Notes: a model not told the origin generated them from the sequence alone. DNA of 22,024 nucleotides from Smittium culicis (GCA_001970855.1 LSSN01000706.1:5416-27439); one strand, 5' to 3'. Positions 10,661 to 19,137 are shown, counted from the stretch's first letter. Program-made: numbers and translations.

Positions 10661-11053
10661 TCGTTCTTGACAGGAGGTCAGTTTTTTGATGTTGAAATTC
10701 TGTTTCTCCACGTGGAAGTTGAGCCTGCGGGGGCTGAGGGCAGGTCGGAGACCCACGATATTCTTGGGGATCGTGAAAAAATGGCTGTAAAAGCCAGGAT
10801 TCCGTGATTTTATTTCCTCTATAGTATGTTTTTCCAGCAGAGAGGCGACTTCCTCCGTCAGAACCTTGCTGGCTTCCCGGCTCAATTTCCGTTTTTTCCG
10901 ATGACGGATTCGACGTCGGTGTTTTTAGGTTGGTGAAGGGGTTTCTGAATCCCCGTGCCACTATGCTCTGAAATTATCAGCTGTCCGTCAGTTTTGACTA
11001 CGCCGCCTTGAACATATTGAGTCTTCCCCCCACTGTGGGGTTGCTTTGGGTCT

Positions 11054-11815
11054 CTATTGATACCCCCTCTCGCGACTGCGACCCCTTCCGCGAAAATTTG
11101 ATTGGATGCCTGAGGTCCTGTTGGAGCTGGCTTCAGCGTTGATTGCAGCGTTGGTACTCTGCGCCGTAGCAGTATTGCTGCTGTACGTATCTTTTGAGAT
11201 CGTATTCTGCTGGCGCTTACGAAAGGGCTGTACACGTTGTCGTTTTGTCGTCAGCTTCTTTGCGACTAGGGCGTCCAACAACTCTTGATCCATCAGCGGC
11301 TTGGTTCCACATTTGAATAACTCTGTAGGTTTATCAGTGAGTTCGAAGCCATAATGAAGGTTATCTATCCTCGCCTGAGTCACTGTTACTGAAATACCAG
11401 ATAGAAGAGCACGAATAGTGCTCGCAAAAATAATCTCAACGTCATCTTCAGTGTTTGTACCCTGTGAGTCCTGGATTCTACGGTGAACGTAATAGTTAAT
11501 TGGCCGCGTTGCTTGAGCTAGGGCTAACCGGATTCCGTACAGGACATAATCGAATTTCTTCACCGCATTCGATGCTGAATCTTTTAGTGTCGGTGGGTTT
11601 TAGTTCATAGAACTAGTTCTTGGGATATAATTTATAGCAATCTTGCGCTCTTCTTCAATTTATGGTAGTGTTTCAATTAGTTCTGGATATACAGTTAAAT
11701 CGGTAATAGGAATCCTTGTGGTAACATGTGGATCCTCGGGTCCTGGGACGTTGCTCCTTTCGATTAATAGTTAATGAACCAAATTCTTTAACAGCTTTAG
11801 CTGATCTTGTTCCAT
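11054..11815 (-). pseudogene. Gag-like protein of the YR element (broken)
   Basis: The frame begins with an ATG at 11815 (MEQDQLKLLKNLVH) and continues through RSNVPGPEDPHVTTRIPITD, ELIETLP and RKIAINYIPRTSSMN, with three stops before the long open part from about 11618 (PPTLKDSASNAVKKFDYVLY) to 11054. The open part contains a helical segment (GIRLALAQATRPINYYVHRR), a Gln/Asn/Ser/Thr-rich stretch, and a basic end (RKRQQ earlier, FRGRGRSRERG at the C-terminus) suited to RNA binding. This resembles the gag of DIRS-order elements, which lacks CCHC knuckles. The stops stand where Gln is likely. The + strand ORF 11106-11288 is a shadow. Confidence 0.78.
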
Positions 11816-12081
11816 TGGAGCTTATGTATCTGCTTCTTGTTCTGTCGTTTTAGTTGAAGGTAAATGCTTTTTTAATAAAAATAATATTCTTATAAAAATT
11901 TTAAGGTTTGAAAATCTTTATGCAGGTAGAGTACCTTTGAGAAAGAAAAGATGATAAGGATAACGCAATCGTGTACTTTACAATTTAAACAATTAAAAAT
12001 TTTTTCTTAGTTCATTTTATTACACTATAATTTTTATTGGCTTATAATTTTCGGTTTATTATTATCCAATAAGATGGTAAC
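11816..12081 (-). other. 5' leader of the YR element
   Basis: The segment lies between the right terminal repeat and the gag ATG. Near 11820-11870 the gag frame can be extended upstream through one stop (STKTTEQEADT), so the original start may have been further out. The rest is A+T-rich and shows no coding motif. Confidence 0.4.
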
Positions 12082-12109
12082 ACTTAATATGTCTTCTCAC
12101 TATAGTATA
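12082..12109 (-). repeat. Right terminal inverted repeat of the YR retroelement
   Basis: The + strand reads ACTTAATATGTCTTCTCACT and on to TATAGTATA. It pairs in inverted orientation with 7766-7793, and the two differences are transitions. It lies about 270 bp upstream of the gag start, leaving a 5' untranslated leader inside the element. Confidence 0.75.
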
Positions 12110-12581
12110 ATCTCCATTAAATAATCTAATTTTCGAATCGTTTTGCAAATTTTCAGATTTTGAAAACATTAATATTAAGTTTTTAGATGTCAAAATTTAT
12201 CCAATACTGCCGAAATTAGAGCAATAAACTGATATATATTGCTCATCAGACTCACATTTATTATTCACCGATCTGCATAATCTTATAATTATTTTCAATA
12301 AATTTCAAAAAAAAAAAAAAATTATAGAAATATTTATCAATAGTAATAATTATAGCAATTACTATGTAGCAACAGCTGGAAGTAGAATATAATGGGTTAG
12401 TGTGTGAATAAATACAGATATATTTTTACATATAGCATGTTGATAGAGGTGCGAGGACTTTGTATCTAATAAAGTATTATATGGAAATTTGAATTAAATA
12501 TTATACAAAGCTGAATCAGGTAACCTATTAGACACTACCTCCTAATATAGTTTGCTAATATAGACGAAGCTGTTTATTAGG
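12110..12581. other. A+T-rich spacer between two transposon relics
   Basis: No supportable gene is present. It contains a poly-A run near 12307-12321 and a small inverted repeat, GAGCAATA at 12219-12226 with TATTGCTC at 12237-12244. The N-terminal part of the piggyBac-like relic may start in its last 150 bases, but no motif is clear there. Confidence 0.5.
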
Positions 12582-13585
12582 GAAGCTTCAACAGAAAAAT
12601 TCCCTCTTGAAGTAATGTCACATCTTGAAGCTGCCTTCATTATAGAGTATCTCTGATACGTTTTAGAGTTGAATTTAAAATTGAGTATAATTTTGGGGGA
12701 TGATAGCGGACCAAAATTATATGCTTTTGCAGGCGGGCTATTTTATGATTTTTGTCGAATTAAAGGTATATCAAACGAAGAAAATTGCAATCTAGCTTCT
12801 GTAAAAGAGAAAAATAATGGGGAATTCCTGAGTTAGTACAAGTAGAGATTTGTTGCCAATTATATTTTGCTCTCAGCTCGATGTGCTATTAAAAAAGCGA
12901 AAGATTTTGGGAGGCGATCTTTAATTTCGGCCAAAACGCGTGACTATATGTATTTTTATTTAATAAGCGTTTTTTGGGATGATGGGCCAGTTACAGTCAT
13001 GATATTCAGCAATCATCTGACCAGACTAACCAATTGGATCAAATGAGATATAGCGTAGACTGAAATTGGGAAATAGATGAGATTTGCGTCGATTTATTAT
13101 TTTTTATTGATGACTTTTCAGGGGTATTCGATGATTTTGGATAGCCAATTCCAGCCAACAATGCGCAGAGAAAATAGTAGAATATCCAAACCAGAAGATG
13201 TATTGGCACCCTAGCATTTGCGAGCAAATGGATCATTAGAATATAAACTATCAGCGAATAACAGAAAGAGTGCAGGATACACATAGTTTTAAATGGATAG
13301 ATGATTTTAATTTGTTTGTTAAAAAGAGCTGATTTATTTAGAGCGTTCCTATACGCCCAAAAAGCAAAAAAAAAAAAAATCATCAAAACATTCCAATAAA
13401 AAATATAGAAAATAAGCGCCAATTGTGCAGCGTTTTTGGTAAATTAGATCTAGAAGTAAACTCGCATTTGATTCCTAAAAGAAAATCAGCGGCTAATACA
13501 CCCTTTAGTAAAAATCGAATGTCAGCAAATAAACGACTATGCACACTTTGTAAAGAAAATTTGCCCTTAAAATCAGAAAAGTGAG
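12582..13585 (+). pseudogene. Probable piggyBac-type (DDE_Tnp_1_7) transposase relic
   Basis: Broken + strand frames carry a series of motifs in piggyBac order. In frame 0 from 12582: EKFPLEVMSHLEAAFIIEYL, then PKLYAFAGGLFYDFCRIKGI (place of 'YxDNFFTS..LL...GI'), then NCNLASVKEKNNGEFLS, which matches the 'NCPLKSVKE..RGS' segment. After a shift come RDYMYFYLISVFWDDGPVTV and MIFSNHLTRLTN (place of 'WxDNKPVTVLSN'). In another frame IVEYPNQKMYWHPSI is a possible 'KKWWWPLF' segment. The end, 13342-13585, reads RQLCSVFGK and, with a CxxC, NKRLCTLCKENLPLKSEK before TGA, resembling the Cys-rich tail. Catalytic Asps are not clearly kept. The - strand ORF 13422-13039 looks hydrophobic but probably is its shadow. 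Confidence 0.5.
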
Positions 13586-13656
13586 TTTCACTAATGATTT
13601 ATTATTTATTTTCTTTGTCAAAGTTTCACCCTAAATAAATATGGCTAATTTGTGAG

Positions 13657-13664
13657 TATATAAG
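13657..13664 (+). promoter_or_regulatory. TATA box of the small Cys/N-glycosylation gene
   Basis: TATATAAG lies 113 bp upstream of the ATG at 13770. An A-rich leader (about 13670-13769) runs to the start codon, typical of a fungal 5' UTR. Confidence 0.55.
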
Positions 13665-13769
13665 GCTAAACAAAGCAAATAAAACCCATAAAACAGTAAA
13701 AAGTATTACAAGTAATTTAATATTTCGCTTTAAAAGAGCTTTACTATCTAAACAGAAAACAAATTAACA

Positions 13770-14075
13770 ATGGACGATTTTACATGCGTGAATGCTACAA
13801 TGAAAGTATGCCCTAACGGGGAAATAACATCTTTCAGGGAGGTCAATGACATGAAATACTTGACAGCTGATTGTGGCCCAGATTCGACTACCTATACAGT
13901 TATTCGTGACCCAAATACAAGAGGTTATGCATGCTACAATACCACAACAGGAGGATTTATAGTTGGCCAAGATCCATTTATAAATCCAAATGGCTCAATG
14001 GGAAAGCTCTCAGTAAACAAGCTTTTCATTTCAGTACTGATGCTCAGCTGCCTTTTCTTAGCTACTGCCCACTAA
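13770..14075 (+). CDS. Small Cys-containing protein with N-glycosylation sites and a GPI-like tail
   Basis: This 101-aa protein matches no family I recognise. It has four Cys before the tail (C6, C14, C35, C55), suited to two disulfides, and three N-glycosylation sequons (NAT at 8, NTT at 57, NGS at 74). It ends with a hydrophobic tail, LFISVLMLSCLFLATAH (residues 85-101), preceded by the small-residue stretch NGSMGK that resembles a GPI attachment site. The tail is therefore a GPI signal or a tail anchor, yet the N-terminus (MDDFTCVNAT) is not a signal peptide. An upstream in-frame TAA blocks simple extension. A signal-peptide exon could be joined through the CTAAACAG acceptor-like sequence at about 13748-13755. 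The clean frame among decayed DNA, TATA box and A-rich leader support a real gene, convergent with the metacaspase. Confidence 0.6.
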   Translation: MDDFTCVNATMKVCPNGEITSFREVNDMKYLTADCGPDSTTYTVIRDPNTRGYACYNTTTGGFIVGQDPFINPNGSMGKLSVNKLFISVLMLSCLFLATAH

Positions 14076-14186
14076 ATTTAGTCAGCCGCGTTAATTACAC
14101 GGAAACCGAACTTTAAATACATTAAATAATTAAAGAAATGATACTAGGAGCTTGGATAACGCGAGCGGTAAAACAATAAGAAAAAA

Positions 14187-14226
14187 TTAAAACACGCTAA
14201 TCGAATCTAGCTCATTAGTGTTTTAA
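14187..14226 (+). other. Hairpin downstream of the small gene
   Basis: TTAAAACACGCTAAT at 14187-14201 pairs with ATTAGTGTTTTAA at 14214-14226 apart from a 2-base bulge, with a 12-base loop. It lies 112 bp after the stop codon, probably within or just past the 3' UTR. It could influence mRNA stability or 3' end formation; that role is inference. Confidence 0.45.
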
Positions 14227-14875
14227 GAGTCGCATTATTCTTAGATTTTTTTTTACACTTGTGAAATGTATATATTATACCCATATAAATTTTATAATAA
14301 ACCCATTATTAACTGTACGAATAGAATGGCCTAGCTATACTGCCCAGTTATCCATAGCTATTTTCAATCACAAAGAAAGTATGAATAATGCCCTCAGCTG
14401 AAACAATAGTTTTCTAGATAACGAAAATATAAGCAATTTCACACGATTAATTTTTTTATATAGATACTTTAATATTTTTAATTGTAAAATCAAGGTTAAA
14501 ATATATGGATTAGTTTTTTTTTATTGAACAATGGAGTGATTCTGAATTTGGATAAAAAAATGATTATAGCAATATGATATCAATGTGAATTTATATAATG
14601 TACGAAAGTTCCATAATAGATATCAAAGCCGTTAAATTGGCAGGTGGAGTTGAAGGTTTTGGCTATGCAGATTGAAGAAAAGTTTGGTTTTTTTTTAAAC
14701 CATAGTCTACAATAAGTGTAAAATAAAATAAAAAAGCGTACCATTCAACGTTTGGTTAAATATATTAATAGTGGTAGTATGATTCGCCAGGCTTGTTTTT
14801 AATTAAAGGAATATTTAATTTGTCGGTTTTTTTGATATTAATGTAGTAAAGGGTCAATATAGAGCCCATGTAAGT
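14227..14875. other. Intergenic region between convergent genes
   Basis: A+T-rich DNA between the small gene and the 3' end of the metacaspase gene. It holds possible polyadenylation signals (AATAAA near 14296). A short coding-like patch near 14617-14675 reads IIDIKAVKLAGGVEGFGYAD before a stop in one frame and another plausible peptide in the next frame. I cannot assign it and treat it as a likely relic. Confidence 0.45.
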
Positions 14876-17310
14876 TTACATAATAAATATGGTATCCATA
14901 TCCATGAGTCTACCCGTGCTAAGTTGTGGTAGCTGCGTGTACTTATCAGCAAGCCTTGCTCTTATATCTTTCAAGAGCTGTACATATGTCTGGTGCGGAT
15001 TTTCATACAAGCTACTTGTAAGCGCCCAAGACATAGCACCAGTGAAACTAAGGTCCTCTTTTGCGTCGGCAGAAGTTTGGGTATCCTTGCATCCCGAAAA
15101 CATAATTACATCGCCAATAGATGATTTTTCGTTTCTGGCCTTTTCTATCAGCTGGTCACCGGAAATCAATGACCTTACAGATAAGGTCAAACCGCCAAGC
15201 GCAGATTCGATGTCTCCTTTCAAGTAGGCCAAACCAGCATCCTTAATGGACGAGCCAGCAACTTTGAGTCCAGTGTCGTATTTTAGTTTGCCGTTTGTGC
15301 CATATTTGAATGGGAGGGAAAGAGCAGAAGCGGAATGGCAGCAATCATAAATAGCTGTTAAACGACTTCCTGCGGGTAAAGGACGAACCATAATCGCGTT
15401 CATGTCCTATTAAAAAACGAAAATAAAAAATTCAAGTAAAAGGGTGGCTAAAAGTTTAAATATAAGTAAAGAAATGAGTACATCATCGATAATTTGGCCG
15501 TTTTCTTCAAAGTCCAAAGGGCAGATAGTATCATCTTGTCCATCAATTTCGTCTCCTGTTGTACTCTCAATCTTCAATAGTATAAAAGTAAATTGGGTTA
15601 ATAAGATATTAATAAATATGAAAATATATAAAGGTAAAAGGCAGAAGTGCGTTGATATTGAATTAGAATGTTATATAAATTGAGTACTCTGCTTCCGTGA
15701 CCAGAGAAATGGAAAAAGAAGGAGTCGTTTGGTTGGGCATCATGGACTAGCCATTTCATGGCTTTTAGGATATTTTCTCTAGTGGGTAATCGGTTGGGGT
15801 TCTTTTGATCATCAGTTAAGATAACCATATCAGCTTCTTTGAATTCGAAATGTTCCATAATGAACTTTTTCATTCTATGGACATCGTTAATGCAACCTAT
15901 ATGGAAGAAATATCAAGGTGAGAAATTGAGTGATTTTGAGTAAAAAATAAAAGAGGGAAATACCTTTTAAACGGTATTTGGTGTTGATGTAGTTTATTCC
16001 GATGAGTAAAGCTCTTTTTCTTCCATTGCAATTCGAGAGCTGTAAATTCGAGCAATAATTCTGTAAATATTGGGGAACATTTTCGTGGTACGGGACATTA
16101 CCTGAAAAATTTGGGTCAGTTTGATATTCACTGGGCGATTGAGCGGGTTTTTGAAATTCAGGGAATTGCATACCATGATAATTTATTTCGTTATACGCAA
16201 CTGGTTGGACGTACGAATTGACAGGTGGGGCCATGCCCCAGTCACCCATACTGCTGCCTTTATACGACCCATACTGACTACCATATTGGTCTGGTTGGCT
16301 TAAGTAATTTTGGCTGTCCTTATAAGTGTTGTATTGATTGTCAGGCACGTCGTTGCCATAACTTCCCTGACTCAAGTGGCCATTATAATTACCCTGATTC
16401 TCATAGCCATTATAATTGCTCTGATCCTGATAGCCATTATGATTGCTCTGGTTCTGATAGCCGTTGTAACTTCCCTGATTCTGGTAGCTGTTGTAACTTC
16501 CCTGATTCTGATAGCCGTTGTAACTTCCCTGATTCTGGTAGCCGTTATAATTTCCTTGATTTTCATAACCATTATAATTGCTTTGGTTATTATTGATACT
16601 AGTAACAATGGCTGACTTGTCTAAACTGCCATTATATTCAGCTGAGTAGCTGTAATTGTTGCTTTGGTACTGATAATTATAATTTTGGGTTTGTGAGTAG
16701 TTCTGTTGGTTGTACTGGTTATCTTGAACATAGGCTCTATTGTCGTTGTATTGATATTGGTAAGAAGTCTGCTCATTCGTTGTGAAAGAGTTTTCATACC
16801 CGTTATAGTTTTCATTTGGCTGGGAGTAGCTGTGATTATATGGATTATCCGGTTGAGTGTCAGGATTTGAGATTTGTGAGCTGGAGTACTGGTTACTATT
16901 ATTTGAAATAGGATCGTTTCCTTGATATTGAAGTCCTCGATCTTGGCTAAAATCATTTTTAGGCGAGTCATTGGGATAGCTATTTCTAGGATTGGTATAG
17001 CTCGAGTCAATAGGGTAAGATTCATTTTGGGTTATTTCCAAAGGTGTGTTTTTGTACAAATTTACATCAGGCCTATTAAGAAATTATCGTTCAAGTTAAT
17101 TAATCAGCAAAAAACTTAAATAAAAAAGGAAGATTTAGATAAAGATGAGATAATCAGAGGGAGCAGATGAATAGTACATTACATTGTTAGATTTTGGGGT
17201 ATGAGGTTAGGATCGTTCGAATATGCAGAGTCATCTAAGTACTGCGGATTTTTATATTGTTTACACTGATAATTATTGTTATACGGATACTCGTTGTTTT
17301 GGTAACTCAT
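14876..17310 (-). CDS. Metacaspase with Q/N-rich prodomain (five exons)
   Basis: This type I metacaspase is a Ca2+-dependent cysteine peptidase cleaving after Arg/Lys, acting in the cytosol in stress, protein quality control and cell death. My model joins exons 17310-17183, 17072-15964, 15896-15688, 15571-15482 and 15406-14876 (688 aa). Introns begin GT (GTAATG, GTATTT, GTACTC, GTACTC), end AG, and restore the frame. The first exon reads [15 protein letters not shown]. The prodomain is Q/N/Y-rich, with eight 9-residue repeats at about residues 208-279. The peptidase domain starts at [11 protein letters not shown]; it holds the catalytic His in HFSGHGSR (H479) and Cys in YDCCHSAS (C535). The usual CHSG reads CHSA. 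It ends [18 protein letters not shown], as in fungal relatives. All key residues are present, so it is probably active. Splice sites were chosen by eye. Confidence 0.93.
16364..16579 (-). repeat. Tandem repeat, 8 x 27 bp, in the metacaspase prodomain
   Basis: Eight in-frame 27-bp units encode the nonapeptide consensus (N/S)YNGY(Q/E)NQ(G/S), from NYNGYENQG to NYNGHLSQG. The units differ mostly by single substitutions, so the frame is kept. It lies in a longer stretch dominated by Gln, Asn, Tyr and Ser, a composition typical of prion-like, aggregation-prone regions. Unit number probably varies between strains. Confidence 0.92.
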
Positions 17311-17317
17311 TTGTCAT
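17279..17317 (-). promoter_or_regulatory. Short upstream ORF overlapping the metacaspase start
   Basis: An ATG at 17317, seven bases before the chosen metacaspase ATG (17310), opens a 12-codon frame ([12 protein letters not shown]) in another frame that overlaps the start of exon 1. It has A at -3, whereas the metacaspase ATG has C at -3. If the transcript includes it, ribosomes would often start here, reducing metacaspase synthesis. Transcription could instead start between the two ATGs. Confidence 0.45.
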
Positions 17318-17386
17318 TTTATTTTTACAAAGAAGGGTGTATACCTGTTATAAATCGTTGAAATAAAATGTTATAACGACTTGGAC

Positions 17387-17398
17387 TATTTATATATA
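17387..17398 (-). promoter_or_regulatory. TATA box of the metacaspase gene
   Basis: On the - strand TATATATAAATA lies about 77 bp upstream of the metacaspase ATG, a usual distance for a fungal core promoter. The + strand ORF at 17381-17569 crosses this promoter and is probably not coding. Confidence 0.5.
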
Positions 17399-18708
17399 GA
17401 GAAGGAATACGCGTGTTGTTTGTATTGGATAACAGAGTACCGGAATAAAGGGGAAAATAATGCAATATACTACGTAGATTTGTGTAATAGCGCCTTTTCT
17501 AAAAGCTATATTAATTGTACAGTTTATAAGCGAGTCACTAGAAAGAAGTATATAGTTGTTGCGTTCTAATTAATTATCTGCAAATAGTGTGCTAATGTCA
17601 GCGTTCCATTTTAGTCGCAAGATATGTTTTTTATAAGCAAATAATAAGCTATATTCAGCTTTACTATTTGAATCTCGATAATTTTTAGCTGGATTATTAG
17701 TTATTTTTGTGTAAATGGAGCTGCCAATTGCACGTTTGCTTTAAGGTTGCATATCAGTTCACAGGATCATCTATAAAAAATTTTATTGGGTAGATATGTT
17801 GGGGGGCTTTTGGTTTTTAGCAGCGGTTAGTTACCCAACAATCAACTTTTTAAAACTGGGGCCTTTGTTGAGACTGCTCTAATTAAAAAATACATTTCAA
17901 TCCAATAGACTTTTATTGTTTAAGCACACACCCACTTCTTAGGATTAGAAAGCATTACATTTTCTAATTACAGATTCATACAGATCTTAATGAGCATAAA
18001 TGTAATCACCAAATAGATAAAGAAGTTCGATATCAGGGCTAAATAAACAGTTCGGTCATAAAAATCAAGGCATGCTTAATTAGAAATAGTTTACAATTGG
18101 GTTTTTATGAAAAAATTAGACGTACTTACAACGGAATATGAGCTTTAAAATGCTTAGTCAGGCAAATTGGATGGAATTTACTTTTATGATTTATTTTACT
18201 AGATAGTATATATTTTAACGAGTCGATCAATTTAGTGCAAATTATTTGATTTATATTAATAAACACAATACATTTCAGGGGTACGTTGATTATTAATTGT
18301 TACGTGCTTCGTGCTTGAGTGTTACTTTTAGCGTTCCCGAATTATAAAAAAAGGCGTATTGGTTTATACTGAGGAAAACATAAGCAATACATAACTAGTT
18401 ACTATGTACGGCAATAAAGGATGTAATTCATGATATGATGAAGGAAGAGATTGGAATCAAAGGTGCGTAATAAAATAAATAATTATTCCAAGCCTCTTTT
18501 ACTTTACAGCGATTATTTTCAAGGCCTTAAAATTTTAAAAGTTAAAATGGATGGGCGATTTTAGTAAAGCAAAGTAATAGTAAAAGTTGCTATTTGCTTT
18601 ATAGTAAGCAATAAAAGAACTTTGAAATAGCAAATATACAATTGATTTATAATGTGTAAAGCTTGCAAAGCTGCGGAGTTTAGGGATTTGTAAACTTTAT
18701 TTCGTTTA
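17399..18708. other. Upstream intergenic region of the metacaspase gene
   Basis: About 1.3 kb of A+T-rich non-coding sequence. No gene, RNA gene or repeat family could be supported. It ends at the first MITE copy. Confidence 0.5.
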
Positions 18709-18897
18709 CCCTTTCACGGGAATTAGAAAATTTTAGAACTGCAAAATATAGCTAACTATTTTATGAAAAATTATTTAACTCCGAGCCTTAAAAGAATTAT
18801 TGGTATTTTGCTAAATATAAGCAAATCATAAATTTACTTTTAAACCTTAAACGAATCATAAGATTCATTTTTTCAAAAAGTGTTGGACGGGAAAGGA
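18709..18897 (-). mobile_element. 189-bp MITE, copy 1 (inverted)
   Basis: This copy is reversed relative to the other two. Its right end in this orientation reads GACGGGAAAGG followed by A and TTAA (18898-18901); its other end reads CCCTTTCAC, preceded by TTTA (18705-18708), a one-base variant of TTAA. Internal blocks such as AAATATAGCTAACT and AAAAGAATTATTGGT match the reverse complement of copy 3. Length agrees with the other copies at 189 bp. The TTAA borders and CCCTTT-type ends are features of piggyBac-family elements. It encodes no protein, as expected for a MITE. Confidence 0.8.
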
Positions 18898-19008
18898 TTA
18901 ATAGCATATTTGGTACATTTGTTTGAGGAGTGGAACGCTCTCTATTAGCCCTTTCCCGTCAAACACTTTTTGAAAAAATGAATCTTATGATTCGTTTAAG
19001 GTTTAAAA
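18838..19008. repeat. Inverted repeat, 67-bp arms, 37-bp spacer
   Basis: The left arm (18838-18904) and right arm (18942-19008) are reverse complements with three mismatches by eye. Each arm begins TTTTAAACCTTAAACGAATC read from outside inward. The arms are the 5' ends of MITE copies 1 and 2 in head-to-head orientation, extended on the inner side by TAATAG. Transcription through it would give a long hairpin RNA. Confidence 0.92.
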
Positions 19009-19137
19009 ACAGACTTATTATTTGTTTTTATTTTAAAATGTACCAATATTTATTGAAGCCTCTGTATTAAAGTGTTTTAATTTATCATAATTGTCTATAT
19101 TTAGAGGATCAAAAATAGTCTACCGCCATTGAAAAGA
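18949..19137 (+). mobile_element. 189-bp MITE, copy 2
   Basis: The copy starts CCCTTTCCCGTC just after TTAG (variant of TTAA) and ends TTGAAAAGAG followed by TAAC. Its first 60 bases are nearly identical to copy 1 read in reverse, making the pair an inverted repeat. Its last part, CTATATTTAGAGGATCAAAA, aligns with CTATATTTGGCAGACCAAAA of copy 3. The terminal 48 bp is followed by a second diverged copy (19142-19188). Confidence 0.8.

Larger units (their letters stand above)
9985..11050 (-). pseudogene. Reverse transcriptase of the YR element (broken and interrupted)
   Basis: This is the remnant of the enzyme that would copy the element RNA. The conserved leader GRLNMFKAA-stop-SKLTDS and FQSIVARGFRNPFTN lies at about 11020-10915. 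The finger region VLTEEVASLLEKHTIEEIKS, RNPGFYSHFFTIPKNIVGLR ends near 10670. About 330 bp of A+T-rich DNA follows, then the palm resumes at about 10300 with RLKDYHTSLGLQDTFMHIMI and KYLRFQRNGSSFQF. A frameshift follows LSLSPW, and VFTKILHPVLEWFRAKG leads to AYLDELLI. The catalytic YxDD box is YLDE, so the second Asp is replaced by Glu. The stop after NTKEA closes the piece. Confidence 0.85.
7766..12109 (-). mobile_element. Degenerate tyrosine-recombinase (DIRS/Ngaro-type) retrotransposon
   Basis: On the - strand the domains run gag (about 11815-11054), RT with its conserved leader (about 11050-9985), RNase H (about 9800-9320) and tyrosine recombinase (about 8700-7832). This gene order, ending with a recombinase instead of a DDE integrase, defines DIRS-order elements. 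A 28-bp inverted repeat (7766-7793 and 12082-12109, 26 of 28 matching) frames the coding block. No methyltransferase domain was recognised between RNase H and the recombinase. Composition is far more balanced than the flanks, suggesting a younger insertion than the neighbouring relics. Many stops, several frameshifts and altered catalytic residues show that it is dead. DIRS-like and Ngaro-like types are not separable here. Confidence 0.87.

Noticed and set aside
13039..13422. Hydrophobic 127-codon frame on the - strand with apparent membrane segments
   Set aside because: It starts at a TTG, has no clear upstream exon, includes a poly-T-derived Phe run, and lies antisense to readings with piggyBac-like motifs. 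It is more likely a shadow of the relic, though a real membrane protein is not excluded.
13615..13640. Possible terminal repeat of the piggyBac relic (GTTTCACCCTAAA)
   Set aside because: It resembles but does not match the MITE end (CCCTTTCAC) in either orientation, and no partner was found upstream.
16225..16615. Repetitive + strand frames opposite the metacaspase repeats
   Set aside because: Their periodicity is simply the 27-bp metacaspase repeat read on the other strand and in other frames.
17381..17569. 62-codon + strand frame upstream of the metacaspase
   Set aside because: It begins at a TTG, overlaps the likely metacaspase TATA box and shows no family feature.
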